Shown: positions 8,223 through 17,013, numbered from the stretch's first letter. The stretch is DNA of 40,266 bases from an uncultured Mailhella sp. (GCA_910577155.1 CAJTMS010000008.1:9048-49313), one strand, 5' to 3'. Notes: generated by a model not told the origin, from the letters alone. Numbers and translations are program-made.

Positions 8223-9711
8223 AAACAGCAATAATTTTGAGAGCAGCAATGCCTTAGCGGAAGTCATCGACGATTTACGCCCTTATTTTTGGCGTCCGTT
8301 TTTGATAAGTTCTATGCTTTTGCTGCTTGTTGTGGCATTTATCACTGATTATAATACCCGTCAGTCAGAGCAGGCGCTCGGCGAACAAATGGCAGATAAA
8401 GGGCTTCGTGCTTTGTGGCTTTTTGAAAATGTGGTCATGGAAAAAATCCTTTTTATCAGCCCTGAAGCACGCAATGATTATTTACAGCGTTTAGGTACGC
8501 AAGATGATTTTTCTTTTATTGCTGTCACCAATAATCAGGGCAAATTTTTGGTGCATACGGATATGAAAAAAATCGGTTCTTCCCTCACAATTAATGATCC
8601 CGATACTGTAAATTTTTGGACAAAAATTGAACATGTTTTGCCTAATACGGACAAACAGGGCACACGCTGGGGTTTTGTCACCATCAATAATGAACATCTT
8701 TTTTTGGTGCACAGGATTTACGGTGAAAATACAAGACAGGGAGAATTTCGGTATTCACACCCCGAGCTGGCAGAATTTATTGCAACGCAGAATGTCAACC
8801 ATATTTTTGCGGCAATCAATGCTGATGCGTTTCAAAATGAAATTGATCACCGCAGGAAAAAAGCGCTTACCGTGGCGCTTTGGATACTGGGGGGTGCTTC
8901 TGTTGTGGTTTGGATTATTTCGCTTATCAACAGGATTATTGTCAACCGCAAAGCCATGCGGGTTGCGGAAAAAACAATAACCTCCATGAAGCGGGAAGTT
9001 CTTGAGCTGGAAGAGGAAGTTATCAAAAGAGAAAAACTTGCGGCAATCGGCAATCTTGCAGCAGGGGTAGCCCATGAAATACGCAATCCTTTGAGCTCTA
9101 TTAAAGGCTATGCTACCTATTTTGCTGAATATTTTGCAGAAGATACCAATGAACACAAGGCTGCCCAGATTATGGTACAGGAAGCAGAACGCTTAAACAG
9201 GGTTGTGGGAGAACTTTTAGGTGTTTCCCGACCGACCGATATAAAAAAATCGGAAATTCCCATTGATACCGTGCTTGACAGCTGTGCTGACCTTTTGCAG
9301 GCAGATTTGAAACAATCAGGCATTGTGCTCAAAATTACCGGCAGGGGCAAAATTGTAAATATTGACCCTGACCGTATTAAACAGGCGATTTTAAATATTT
9401 GCCTGAATGCTCTTGAAGCCATCCGCGATGAGAAGCAGAAAGGACAAAATACCAAGCAGTATTGCATGAGTATTGATGTCACGGAACTGGAAAAAAATTT
9501 TTGTATTACGATAAAGGATAACGGACCGGGCATTGATAAAGACCTTGTTACCAGAATTTTTGACCCGTATTTTACCACAAAAAGTGAGGGAACGGGGCTG
9601 GGACTGAGTAATGTGCGGAAAATTTTAGAGGCACACGGCGGATCCATTGAGGTGGAAAGCGAAAAGGGCGTGGGCACAGTATTTTCTTTGTACGTGCCCA
9701 AAAGAGGCTGA
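8206..9711 (+). CDS. Two-component sensor histidine kinase, membrane-bound
   Basis: Probable partner of the following sigma-54 activator. Layout of the 501 residues: a membrane segment at about 30-48; an extracytoplasmic sensor region (about 50-215) containing FSFIAVTNNQGKFLVHTD, which resembles a Cache/PAS-like fold; a second membrane segment (about 222-245); a short coiled coil; a DHp helix with the phospho-acceptor His290 in VAHEIRNPLSSIKGY; and a HATPase domain with N box NICLNALEA, DNGPGID, FDPYFTTK and GTGLGLS. The architecture is ZraS/AtoS-like. The start is TTG at 8206, set by a strong AGGAGG at 8194-8199; no ATG is well placed. The signal sensed cannot be read from sequence. Confidence 0.92.
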   Translation: MTTSNENSNNFESSNALAEVIDDLRPYFWRPFLISSMLLLLVVAFITDYNTRQSEQALGEQMADKGLRALWLFENVVMEKILFISPEARNDYLQRLGTQDDFSFIAVTNNQGKFLVHTDMKKIGSSLTINDPDTVNFWTKIEHVLPNTDKQGTRWGFVTINNEHLFLVHRIYGENTRQGEFRYSHPELAEFIATQNVNHIFAAINADAFQNEIDHRRKKALTVALWILGGASVVVWIISLINRIIVNRKAMRVAEKTITSMKREVLELEEEVIKREKLAAIGNLAAGVAHEIRNPLSSIKGYATYFAEYFAEDTNEHKAAQIMVQEAERLNRVVGELLGVSRPTDIKKSEIPIDTVLDSCADLLQADLKQSGIVLKITGRGKIVNIDPDRIKQAILNICLNALEAIRDEKQKGQNTKQYCMSIDVTELEKNFCITIKDNGPGIDKDLVTRIFDPYFTTKSEGTGLGLSNVRKILEAHGGSIEVESEKGVGTVFSLYVPKRG

Positions 9712-9729
9712 GAAAAAGGGGCGGGAGTG

Positions 9730-11082
9730 ATGGTTCAAAAATCGAAATTGCTTATTGTTGATGATGATTTTGCCCACAGGAGCATGCTCAAACTTATGCT
9801 TGAAAATTGGAATTATCAGGCATTTGAAGTGGAATCAGGAGAGCAGGCTGTGGACTTTGTAAAAAATCAGGCTGTGGATTTGGTGCTTTGTGATGTGCGT
9901 ATGACCCAGATGGACGGCTTTGCAACACTGCAGGCTATTCATGAATGGAACCCTGCTATTCCAGTGGTTTTGATGACCGCCTATTCTTCGGTGGAAAAAG
10001 CGGTGGAAGCCATGAAAGCAGGGGCATATTCCTATGTGACAAAGCCGCTTGATTTTGAAGTGCTGAAAACAACGCTGTATAATGCCCTTGAACATACAAG
10101 GCTCAAAGAGGAAAACTCCCAATTACGGCAGGCTCTTGGCGCTTCAAAAAATCTTTTGACAGGCAAAAGTGCTGTGATGCGTTCGCTGCAGGGCATGATT
10201 GAAGCGGTAGCCCCCAGTGAAGCAACCGTTCTTGTCACAGGGGAATCCGGAACGGGAAAAGAACTGGTAGCAAAGGCAATTCAGGCAAACAGCCTGCGTA
10301 AGGATAAAGCCTTTGTCACCATAAATTGCGCCGCCCTTGCGGAAAATTTATTGGAATCAGAACTTTTTGGACATGAAAAAGGAGCATTTACAGGGGCGGA
10401 TAAAATGCGTGAAGGACGTTTTGTCCAAGCGGATAAGGGCACGCTTTTTTTAGATGAAATAGGGGAAATGCCGGTGGCTTTGCAGGTAAAGCTGCTGCGT
10501 GTTCTGCAAAACGGGGAAATCCAGCGGGTTGGCAGTGATAAAGTCAAAACCGTTGATGTGCGGATTATTGCCGCCACCAACCGGAATTTGCGGGAAGAAG
10601 TGGAAAAGGGACATTTTCGTGAAGATTTATTTTACAGGCTTAATGTTATTGCCTTGGAAGTGCCTGCGCTCAGACAGCGAAAAGACGATATTCCTTTACT
10701 TGTTCAGAAATTTGTGGAAAACTTTGCACAGGCAAACAGAAAATCTGTCAAAGGCTTTACGCCTCAGGCAATGGATATGCTCATGCGTTATGACTGGCCG
10801 GGAAATGTGCGGGAACTGGAAAATGCCATGGAACGGGCTGTTATTTTGGCTGTAGGGGAATATATTACGGAGCGTGACTTGCCCCTGACTATCCAAAATA
10901 CTTCAGGAAACGGAGCTGTCCTTGGAAAAAGTTTGGCAAACAAGTCATTGGATGATATTGAAAAAGAAGCTATTTCCGCAACGTTGGCAGAAACGGCGGA
11001 TAATAAAAGTGAGGCGGCAAGACGGCTTGGGATTACCCGTGCGACCTTGCATAGTAAATTAAAAAAATATAATTTGGAATAG
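9730..11082 (+). CDS. Sigma-54-dependent response regulator (NtrC/ZraR type)
   Basis: Receives phosphate from the adjacent kinase and activates RNA polymerase containing sigma-54. The receiver domain has VDDD near the N-terminus, the phosphorylatable Asp55 in LCDVRM, and the switch Thr and Lys in MTAYSS and TKPLD. The AAA+ domain has Walker A GESGTGKE, the sigma-54-contact loop GAFTGA, Walker B GTLFLDEIGE and the arginine-finger region. A Fis-type helix-turn-helix (SEAARRLGITRATLHSKLKK) ends the protein. A GTG three bases before the ATG could also serve as start; AAAAAGGGG eight bases upstream fits the ATG. It begins 18 nt after the kinase stop. One likely sigma-54 promoter is visible in this window, at 29.53 kb. 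Confidence 0.95.
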   Translation: MVQKSKLLIVDDDFAHRSMLKLMLENWNYQAFEVESGEQAVDFVKNQAVDLVLCDVRMTQMDGFATLQAIHEWNPAIPVVLMTAYSSVEKAVEAMKAGAYSYVTKPLDFEVLKTTLYNALEHTRLKEENSQLRQALGASKNLLTGKSAVMRSLQGMIEAVAPSEATVLVTGESGTGKELVAKAIQANSLRKDKAFVTINCAALAENLLESELFGHEKGAFTGADKMREGRFVQADKGTLFLDEIGEMPVALQVKLLRVLQNGEIQRVGSDKVKTVDVRIIAATNRNLREEVEKGHFREDLFYRLNVIALEVPALRQRKDDIPLLVQKFVENFAQANRKSVKGFTPQAMDMLMRYDWPGNVRELENAMERAVILAVGEYITERDLPLTIQNTSGNGAVLGKSLANKSLDDIEKEAISATLAETADNKSEAARRLGITRATLHSKLKKYNLE

Positions 11083-11090
11083 AGGTTTTT

Positions 11091-11960
11091 ATGCTCGTAT
11101 TAGAAGGCAAAAGCGTTTCAAAGGCACTGCGCGCTAAGGTGAAAGAAGAAATTGCAGCGCTTGGTTCCGCTGTGAAACGTGTTCCCGGTCTTGCTGTTAT
11201 TTTGGTAGGCGAAGATCCCGCCTCACAAGTCTATGTCCGCAATAAGGAAAAGGCTTGCGAAGAGGTGGGAATTAAGTCCTTTTCCTATCGCCTGCCTGCT
11301 GATATTGCTCAGGAAAAATTGATAGAACTTCTCAAAGAGCTCAATGAAAATGAGGATATTGACGGTATTTTACTTCAGCTTCCTTTGCCAAAGGGGCTGA
11401 ATACGCAGGCTTGCCTGCAGGCAATTGATCCCCGCAAGGACGTGGACGGACTGCATCCTGAAAATCAGGGCAGACTGGCTCTCGGACTGAAAGCTCTCCG
11501 CCCCTGTACTCCTGCCGGAACACTCTTTTTACTTGATTATTATCAGTATAATTTGGAAGGAAAAAATTGCGTTGTGCTGGGCAGAAGCCCCTTGGTAGGC
11601 CGTCCCCTTGCCATGATGTTAAATGATAAAAATATCAATGCAACAGTAACCATGTGCCACTCCAAAACCAAAAATCTTGCAGAAATTTGCCGTCAGGCTG
11701 ATTTTATTTTTCTTGCCATTGGTGTGCCTCGATTTTTGAAGCCCGATATGGTGAAAAAAGATGCCGTTATTGTTGATATTGGCATTAATCGCACGGATGA
11801 CGGGCTTTGCGGCGATGCGGATTACAAAGCTCTGGAAGGCAATGTTGCTGCCATGACCCCTGTTCCCGGCGGTATCGGGCTGATGACCATTTCACAGCTT
11901 CTTGAAAATACGCTGGAAGCTTGGAAATTTCATATGGGCTTAATAAAAGCTGAAAATTAG
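11091..11960 (+). CDS. folD: Bifunctional methylenetetrahydrofolate dehydrogenase / cyclohydrolase
   Basis: Interconverts 5,10-methylene-, 5,10-methenyl- and 10-formyl-tetrahydrofolate in one-carbon metabolism. The 289 residues fit the family. The catalytic Tyr and Lys are in YVRNKEKA, LLQLPLPKGL follows, and DPRKDVDGLHPEN, PCTPAGT and the NADP-binding VVLGRSPLVGRPLAMML are all present. PVPGGIGLMTISQLLENT closes the active site. It starts eight bases after the response-regulator stop with a weak AGAGG site, so it probably reads through from the same transcript although its function is unrelated. Confidence 0.97.
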   Translation: MLVLEGKSVSKALRAKVKEEIAALGSAVKRVPGLAVILVGEDPASQVYVRNKEKACEEVGIKSFSYRLPADIAQEKLIELLKELNENEDIDGILLQLPLPKGLNTQACLQAIDPRKDVDGLHPENQGRLALGLKALRPCTPAGTLFLLDYYQYNLEGKNCVVLGRSPLVGRPLAMMLNDKNINATVTMCHSKTKNLAEICRQADFIFLAIGVPRFLKPDMVKKDAVIVDIGINRTDDGLCGDADYKALEGNVAAMTPVPGGIGLMTISQLLENTLEAWKFHMGLIKAEN

Positions 11961-12080
11961 CGCTGTTTGTATTACATTTTTGCTGAAATTTTGAACAGAT
12001 ACCAAATACGTTTGATTACAGGTATTGATGCCATTCAAAAATGCTCTGTGTCCCTGTAAGCAGCGCAAAGGAAACAAAGA

Positions 12081-12740
12081 ATGCCAAGAAAAAAATCTCT
12101 GGCTTTTCGTAAAGAGCAAGCCCAAAAAGTGCAGGAGGGCTTGCAAAAACGTTACCCAAAACCGGAAACTCATTTACACCATGAAACACCATGGCAGCTT
12201 CTTGTTGCCACCGTGCTTTCTGCTCAGTGCACGGATGCACGGGTAAACATGGTGACGCCCGTCTTGTTTGCCAAATGGAACGACCCGTTTGCTCTTGCAA
12301 AAGCAGATATTAAAGACGTGGAAGACGTGATTAAATCCACAGGCTTCTATCATAATAAGGCAAAAAATATCGTGGCAGGAGCAAAGTTTTTGGTGGAAAA
12401 CTATCACGGTGAAGTGCCCCGAACTATGGAAGAGCTTATTAAAGTTGCGGGCGTGGCCCGAAAAACTGCCAATGTGGTTTTATTTACCGCCTATGGGATA
12501 AATGAGGGTATAGCCGTTGATACGCATGTCAAACGCATTAGCCACAGGCTGGGGCTGACAAATTCCCAAGATCCCGTGCAGGTGGAAAAAGATCTTATGG
12601 AAGTTTTCCCGCAGCAAGAATGGGGTAATGTCAATCACCGCCTTGTGTGGTTTGGACGGCATATTTGCGATGCCCGCAATCCCCTTTGCGGTGAGTGTGA
12701 GTTTCATTCCATTTGCCCCAAGCTTGAACCTGCCAAGTGA
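12081..12740 (+). CDS. nth: Endonuclease III (DNA glycosylase/AP lyase)
   Basis: Excises oxidised pyrimidines and cleaves the abasic site in base-excision repair. At 219 residues it has LLVATVLSAQCTDARVN, the helix-hairpin-helix with the catalytic Lys in VAGVARKTANVVLF (the usual LPGVGRKTA, slightly altered), and the catalytic Asp in AVDTHVKR. The C-terminal [4Fe-4S] loop follows C-X6-C-X2-C-X5-C (CDARNPLCGECEFHSIC). The ATG at 12081 follows AAAGGAAA. The 120 nt between folD and this gene hold no clear terminator or promoter. Confidence 0.96.
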   Translation: MPRKKSLAFRKEQAQKVQEGLQKRYPKPETHLHHETPWQLLVATVLSAQCTDARVNMVTPVLFAKWNDPFALAKADIKDVEDVIKSTGFYHNKAKNIVAGAKFLVENYHGEVPRTMEELIKVAGVARKTANVVLFTAYGINEGIAVDTHVKRISHRLGLTNSQDPVQVEKDLMEVFPQQEWGNVNHRLVWFGRHICDARNPLCGECEFHSICPKLEPAK

Positions 12741-12752
12741 TTTTTTAAAAAA

Positions 12753-12978
12753 AATTGCTTTGGTAGAGAAAGAGGTTGAGAATCAATCACCTATGAAACA
12801 CATTTTCTGTTTTTCTGAAAAAAACAGGAAATGTGGGGGGATGGGGGAGTGGTAGCCGTTAGCGAGTGAACGAGCTCTGCGGATAGCGACAGCAGAGATA
12901 ATCATTTCCCAATAAAAAGAAAATGTTATAATTATCTTTTGTAGTTATAAAATCAACCTGATACTAAAACAAAGCAGA
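12753..12978 (+). repeat. MITE-like element family 1, copy A (long form)
   Basis: Most of the nth-HxlR gap (12741-13048) is this element. Its ends are imperfect inverted repeats: TTGCTTTGGTAGAGAAAGAG at left, and the complement of CTGATACTAAAACAAAGCAG at right, with AGGTTGA-type cores. Inside are a GTTTTTCTGAAA hairpin and an ATGGGGGA...TCATTTCCC palindrome whose centre is split by a 50-nt module (GCCGTTAGCGAG... to GACAGCAGAGATA) holding a CTCTGC/GCAGAG stem. It shares long near-identical blocks with copies at 22.4 and 31.0 kb, which lack the inner module, and with the inverted copy at 13.9 kb, which has it. No coding capacity is seen. Confidence 0.82.
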
Positions 12979-13048
12979 AAGATACATTAGGATTGTAAGA
13001 TTATTGGATTAATTTTTACCATAGAACATTCTGGTATGACAAAGACAC

Positions 13049-13390
13049 TCACAATTCTCTGTGTTCTGTGCCCCATTCACACATTTTTTCCATAAGAGGG
13101 TAAAGAGAGCGTCCTTTTTCTGAAAGACTGTATTCCACTTTGGGCGGAATTTGGGGATATTCCCTGCGAATGATAAGTCCGTCCGCCTCCATGGCTTTTA
13201 GTTCTGCGCTCAAGGTTTTATACGTAATAGTACCTATTTTTCGCTGTAATTCATTGAAACGGATAACAGGATAATCCACCAGCCAATATAAAATAACCAA
13301 ACGCCATTTGCCGCCGATCATGGACAGGGTATAGCCAAAAGGCGTGTCTGTCAGTGAGGTGATTTGTTTTTCATATGTATCCATACTCAT
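13049..13390 (-). CDS. HxlR-family winged-helix transcriptional regulator
   Basis: Small DNA-binding regulator of 113 residues. The HxlR signature is clear: TLSMIGGKWRLVILYWL, then RFNELQRKIGTITYKTLSAELKAMEADGLI as the recognition helices, and a wing with EYSLSEKGRSLYPLM. Members often respond to oxidative, aldehyde or redox stress and control the adjacent divergent gene. Here it diverges from the small TIGR04076-type gene with 132 nt between starts, and a CGTAC/GTACG inverted repeat lies in that gap. No Cys is visible in the chain, so a thiol switch of the HypR/YodB kind is unlikely. Confidence 0.92.
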   Translation of the reverse strand: MSMDTYEKQITSLTDTPFGYTLSMIGGKWRLVILYWLVDYPVIRFNELQRKIGTITYKTLSAELKAMEADGLIIRREYPQIPPKVEYSLSEKGRSLYPLMEKMCEWGTEHREL

Positions 13391-13444
13391 ATGCTTTTCT
13401 CCGCTGATATACTTTCTTTAATGATAGTATATGTCAAAAAAGTG

Positions 13445-13470
13445 CGTACTTGCAAATTTGTTTTTGTACG
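13445..13470. promoter_or_regulatory. Candidate HxlR operator (inverted repeat)
   Basis: CGTAC at 13445-13449 and GTACG at 13466-13470 form an inverted repeat separated by 16 bases, with a smaller palindrome CAAATTTG inside. It lies midway between the divergent starts, where an HxlR dimer controlling both genes would bind. The assignment is by position and symmetry only. Confidence 0.4.
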
Positions 13471-13522
13471 ATATGTTAAAACAAGTTATCAGACAAGTAA
13501 TAAAAGTACGGAGAATAACGTT

Positions 13523-13843
13523 ATGATGAAAAAATGCAAACTCACAGTTTTAAAGACAACATTTCAAGAAGATTTAGCCAAAGAATACGGCATACCTCAT
13601 TTGGGAAAATGTCCTCTTATGGAAGAAGGAGAAGTCTTTTATGCTGATTATGCCAAACCGGAAGGCTTTTGCGACGAAGCATGGAAAGCGATTTATCAAT
13701 ATGTCTTTGCGTTGGCGCATGGTGCTGATGATTGGTATTTTGATGATTGGATTGATACGAAAAAACACAAAGGCGTTGCCATTTGCTCCTGCAATGACGG
13801 ACTAAGACCAGTTATCATCAAAGTAGAACGTGTTGACAAATAA
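13523..13843 (+). CDS. Small TIGR04076-like protein
   Basis: The 106-residue protein starts MMKKCKLTVLKTTFQEDLAKEY and includes GKCPLMEEGEVFY, the DEAWKAIYQYVFALAHGADD segment, and a C-terminal ICSCNDGLRPVIIKVERV. This pattern matches the family NCBI calls TIGR04076, whose function is not known; members are common in anaerobes, often beside HxlR or flavin reductases. The conserved Cys residues suggest a metal or redox role but this is unproven. The ATG at 13523 is set by ACGGAG upstream; a much longer reading frame from 13364 overlaps the divergent HxlR gene and is unlikely. Confidence 0.8.
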   Translation: MMKKCKLTVLKTTFQEDLAKEYGIPHLGKCPLMEEGEVFYADYAKPEGFCDEAWKAIYQYVFALAHGADDWYFDDWIDTKKHKGVAICSCNDGLRPVIIKVERVDK

Positions 13844-13919
13844 AATTTGGATCCCGAGTTTTTCCGTATTCCATTCGGAATGACTTTCGGAAGTACTCAT
13901 TTCTTGTAAAAAAGAAAAA

Positions 13920-14174
13920 TTTTCGCTTTGTCATAGTATGGGGTTGATTTTATAGTAATTGGATTTAATTACAAAAATTTACAGTTACTTTTTTATGGGG
14001 AAATGATTATCTCTGCTGTCGCTATCCGCAGAGCTCGTTCACTTGCTAACGGCTGCCGCTCCCCCATATCCTCTCTTCGCTTGTTTTTATTTCATAAAAA
14101 AGATTATTTTTTGTAATTGAAAAAATTTTATTTGTTTATCCAACCTCTTTCCATTTTCCATAACAGAGCGAAAA
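13920..14174 (-). repeat. MITE-like element family 1, copy D (inverted, long form)
   Basis: Fills most of the gap between the TIGR04076-like gene and the dsr terminator. Both tips are AAAAATTTTCGCT in perfect inverted orientation. The element reads on the minus strand and carries the same internal module as copy A (GCCGTTAGCAAGTGAACGAG through GACAGCAGAGATAATC). Its 5' arm is more diverged, and the GTTTTTCTGAAA hairpin is lost. With copy A it brackets the HxlR/TIGR04076 pair in inverted orientation. The 13844-13919 remainder holds only a short ATTCC/GGAAT stem. Confidence 0.8.
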
Positions 14175-14184
14175 TTTTTAGAAC

Positions 14185-14212
14185 AAAAAAGGGAGTTTGC
14201 ACTCCCTTTTTT
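14185..14212 (-). terminator. Terminator of the dsrA-dsrBD operon
   Basis: Perfect 12-bp stem AAAAAAGGGAGT/ACTCCCTTTTTT with a TTGC loop, 26 nt past the dsrB-dsrD stop. A U-run follows on the minus strand; A/T runs on both sides would let it work in both directions. Confidence 0.93.
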
Positions 14213-14238
14213 ATATATGACTACTCAATACCTATGAA

Positions 14239-15675
14239 TTAGTCTTCTTCTTTCTTGCCGGAGCCTTTTAAGCCGTACATGGTAGTAGAACCTGAAGACC
14301 AGTACATGAGTTTTTCATCAGCAATAAGAGCTGAGAGAACGTCCTTAACTTTACGCGGGCTTGCGCCATCGAAAAGTTCAAGGAAGTTATTGAAGTAGAA
14401 TTTGGTTTTTTGACCGCTTTTGCTTTCGAGGAAGTCGATAACTTTCTTTTTATCTTCTTCGGTAACGGAAGCATGAGCAGCAGCAGCGTGAGCAGCAGCA
14501 CCTTCGTAAGCGTGGAGAGCAGCTTCAGTGAATTTGAACTGAGTGCTTTGACGCCATGTGTAGTATGCTGGATCACGGAAGTCGTCAATAAGGTGGTGGG
14601 TAAATTCCAAGTCACAAAGTTCGAAGAATTTTTCCCAGCCGATACGTTCTGCCCAGTCGCCAATACGTTCGTATTTACGAGCGTTTTTCGCATACACTTC
14701 AATAATGTGTTTGATGGTTTTGGTGAGTGTGGGCCAGCGTGGGGTTTCGTTAGGAATGTATCCTACTACAACCTTAGAGAACTTAGGCATGCTGATACGG
14801 TTGGAAACTTTACCGCCAACCATGATAACAACACCGTCACCGCCTTGACCGTCAGAAATTGGAAGAGCAGGACACATGGTGTAGCAGTTACCGCAGTACA
14901 TGCAGCGTTCGCTCTTGATAGCGATGGAGTTGAGTTTTTTTCCGTTGTGTTCTTCTTTTGAAGGACGAACAGCAGCAACAGGACAAGCAGCAACTGCGAG
15001 AGGAATTTCGCAGAGGTGGTCAACCCATTCGTGGTCAATCATAGGAGGTTTACGGTGAATACCAACAATACCGATATCGGAGCAGTGTACAGCACCGCAC
15101 ATGTTGAGGCAGCAGGCAAGAGAAATACGAACCGGAGCAGGTAAACGCATGTTTTGGAAGTCGGCAAAAACTTCGTCCATAACCGCTTTTACAGGACCGG
15201 AGGCGTCAGTTGCAGGGGTATGGCAGTGTACCCAGCCTTGGGTATGAACAATGTTGGAAACACCGGCACCGGTACCGCCGATAGGGAATTTGAAGGAACC
15301 TTTATCGTATTTACGGGAAGCAAGGTCAGCTTTAAGAGCTTTCAGGGTTGCTTCGTCAGTAACCATGAACTCAACGTTGTTACGGGTAGTAAAACGAAGG
15401 TGTCCGTCACAGTATTTGTCTGCGATTTCGCAGCATTCACGAACATATAAAGTAGAAACGGTACGTGCGCCGCCGCAGCGAACGGTGTATACTTTGTCAC
15501 CGCTTTCGGCTACGTGCATCAATACGCCCGGTTCAAGGATTTCGTGATAAAGCCATTTGCCGAAGTTATTTTTAATAACTGGTGGAAAGAAGTTATCATA
15601 AGGACGCGGTCCGATATCTGAATTACGACCTTCCATTGGTTTTTCTGGATTATATCCGGAAGAAATGAAAGCCAT
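14239..15675 (-). CDS. dsrB: Dissimilatory sulfite reductase beta subunit fused to DsrD
   Basis: Residues 1-382 are DsrB, which with DsrA forms the siroheme enzyme that reduces sulfite in the cytoplasm, passing the sulfur to DsrC. Visible are the siroheme/[4Fe-4S] Cys residues in CCLNMCGAVHCSDIG and a ferredoxin insertion, CMYCGNCYTMCP. DsrB proper ends ...STQFKF. An Ala/His-rich linker follows (about 383-402), then a full DsrD winged-helix domain (403-478: KKKVIDFLESKSGQKTKFYF onward). DsrD is normally a separate protein of about 78 residues downstream of dsrB, and an activator of DsrAB. The fusion was reported in Bilophila wadsworthia. It starts 18 nt after dsrA with a GAAGGAGAG site. Confidence 0.97.
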   Translation of the reverse strand: MAFISSGYNPEKPMEGRNSDIGPRPYDNFFPPVIKNNFGKWLYHEILEPGVLMHVAESGDKVYTVRCGGARTVSTLYVRECCEIADKYCDGHLRFTTRNNVEFMVTDEATLKALKADLASRKYDKGSFKFPIGGTGAGVSNIVHTQGWVHCHTPATDASGPVKAVMDEVFADFQNMRLPAPVRISLACCLNMCGAVHCSDIGIVGIHRKPPMIDHEWVDHLCEIPLAVAACPVAAVRPSKEEHNGKKLNSIAIKSERCMYCGNCYTMCPALPISDGQGGDGVVIMVGGKVSNRISMPKFSKVVVGYIPNETPRWPTLTKTIKHIIEVYAKNARKYERIGDWAERIGWEKFFELCDLEFTHHLIDDFRDPAYYTWRQSTQFKFTEAALHAYEGAAAHAAAAHASVTEEDKKKVIDFLESKSGQKTKFYFNNFLELFDGASPRKVKDVLSALIADEKLMYWSSGSTTMYGLKGSGKKEED

Positions 15676-15693
15676 GTTTGCTCTCCTTCTGAA

Positions 15694-17013
15694 TTAACGT
15701 TGGTGTCTTTTGCGGAATGCATCAATGTCACGGCTCCAACCGCCGGGTACTTCTTCTTCTTTGAAGAAGATGTACGGGTTGGCACGAGGAGCGACAACAT
15801 GCTGGGCAACTGCAGGAATTTCGGTAACTTCGAGAAGTTTTTGGAATGAAAGACGTTTAATGGTTTCACCGACACGTTCGCGGTTTTTACCTTCTTCCAT
15901 CCACCAGTCCCAAATCTTTTCGATTACGCCTTTGATTTCTTCAAAAGGTTCTTCAGCAGGAATAAATGGAACAAGCAATGAACCCATTTGTGCACCGTCA
16001 AGAATAGGAGCTTTCGCACCAAGCAGGATGGATGCACCGCGTTCGTCACCGATATGAAGAGCACGAGGCATGGTGTTGATACAGTGCATGCAGCGTACGC
16101 ATTCTTTGGTATCAATAGAAAGTTTTGAGCCGTCCCATTTCATGCATTGGCTTGGGCAGCGGTCAATAACTTCAGCTTGGATATCGAATTTACCCCAGTC
16201 GCGTCCGGCGTGAGCGCCTGCGTTTGGTTTAAATTCACCGCCAACATATGCTTTTACAGCTTCTTGGTCGATTTTGATATCGTCTTTCCATGTTCCGATA
16301 ACTGAGAAGTCGGAACGGGCAATGGAAGCTACGCAGCCGTTGGGGCAAGCGTCAAATTTGAATTTAAATTTGTAAGGGAATGCAGGACGGTGCAATTCGT
16401 CTTGGTAATCCATTGTGAGCTGGTAGCAGGCTAATTGTGAGTTGTAGCAAGCATATTCACAGCGGGATTGTCCTAAGCAGGATTCTGGAGTACGAAGGTT
16501 GGAACCTGAACCGCCAAGGTCTGTAGGATATTTTTCATCATGGGTAAGATCCCAGAAGATTTCTTCGAGTTGTGGGGTTTGGGTACCCAAAAGAACGATA
16601 TCACCGGTTGCACCGTGCATGTTCATGATACCTGAACCGCGTAAATCCCAAATGTCACAGATATGTCTTAAAAATTCTGTGTTATAGTATTTACCTGCGG
16701 GTTGGTTAACACGAATGGTGTGGAAGTGTGCTACACCTGGGAATTGTTCAGGTTGGTCGCAGTAACGACCGATAACGCCGCCGCCGTAACCGAATACGCC
16801 AACGATACCGCCGTGTTTCCAGTGGGTTTCACCTTCTTCATAAGAAAGTTCAAGAATACCAAGAAGATCTTCAGGAGCATCAACAGGAATTTGATAATCA
16901 AGACCTTTTGGATTCTTAGCACGTTCAGCGGCAGCCTGTTTGATGTCAGATACAAAACTTGGCCATGGACCTGATTCAAGTTGATCTAACAGAGGGGTTG
17001 CATGTTTCGCCAT
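15694..17013 (-). CDS. dsrA: Dissimilatory sulfite reductase alpha subunit
   Basis: Catalytic partner of DsrB in six-electron reduction of sulfite, the terminal step for sulfate, sulfite or taurine-derived sulfite respiration. The 439 residues include the C-X5-C of CLGQSRC and the C-X3-C of CPNGC that hold the siroheme-linked [4Fe-4S] cluster, and the inserted ferredoxin domain with CVRCMHC. HRPAFPYKFKFKFDACP is nearly invariant in the family. Two in-frame ATGs are six bases apart; the second (MAKHATPLLD, the family N-terminus) sits seven bases after GGAGG and is chosen, the first abuts the site. Its mRNA leader is long and contains a stem-loop. dsrC and dsrMKJOP are not in this window. Confidence 0.98.
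   Translation of the reverse strand: MAKHATPLLDQLESGPWPSFVSDIKQAAAERAKNPKGLDYQIPVDAPEDLLGILELSYEEGETHWKHGGIVGVFGYGGGVIGRYCDQPEQFPGVAHFHTIRVNQPAGKYYNTEFLRHICDIWDLRGSGIMNMHGATGDIVLLGTQTPQLEEIFWDLTHDEKYPTDLGGSGSNLRTPESCLGQSRCEYACYNSQLACYQLTMDYQDELHRPAFPYKFKFKFDACPNGCVASIARSDFSVIGTWKDDIKIDQEAVKAYVGGEFKPNAGAHAGRDWGKFDIQAEVIDRCPSQCMKWDGSKLSIDTKECVRCMHCINTMPRALHIGDERGASILLGAKAPILDGAQMGSLLVPFIPAEEPFEEIKGVIEKIWDWWMEEGKNRERVGETIKRLSFQKLLEVTEIPAVAQHVVAPRANPYIFFKEEEVPGGWSRDIDAFRKRHQR

Noticed and set aside
13364..13522. Longer N-terminus for the TIGR04076-like gene
   Set aside because: It would overlap the divergent HxlR gene and translate the operator region, and the ATG at 13523 has a proper ribosome-binding site.
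14410..14961. 183-residue plus-strand frame opposite dsrB
   Set aside because: The minus strand encodes unmistakable DsrB; the opposite frame is Phe/Val/Ser-rich shadow coding without a ribosome-binding site.
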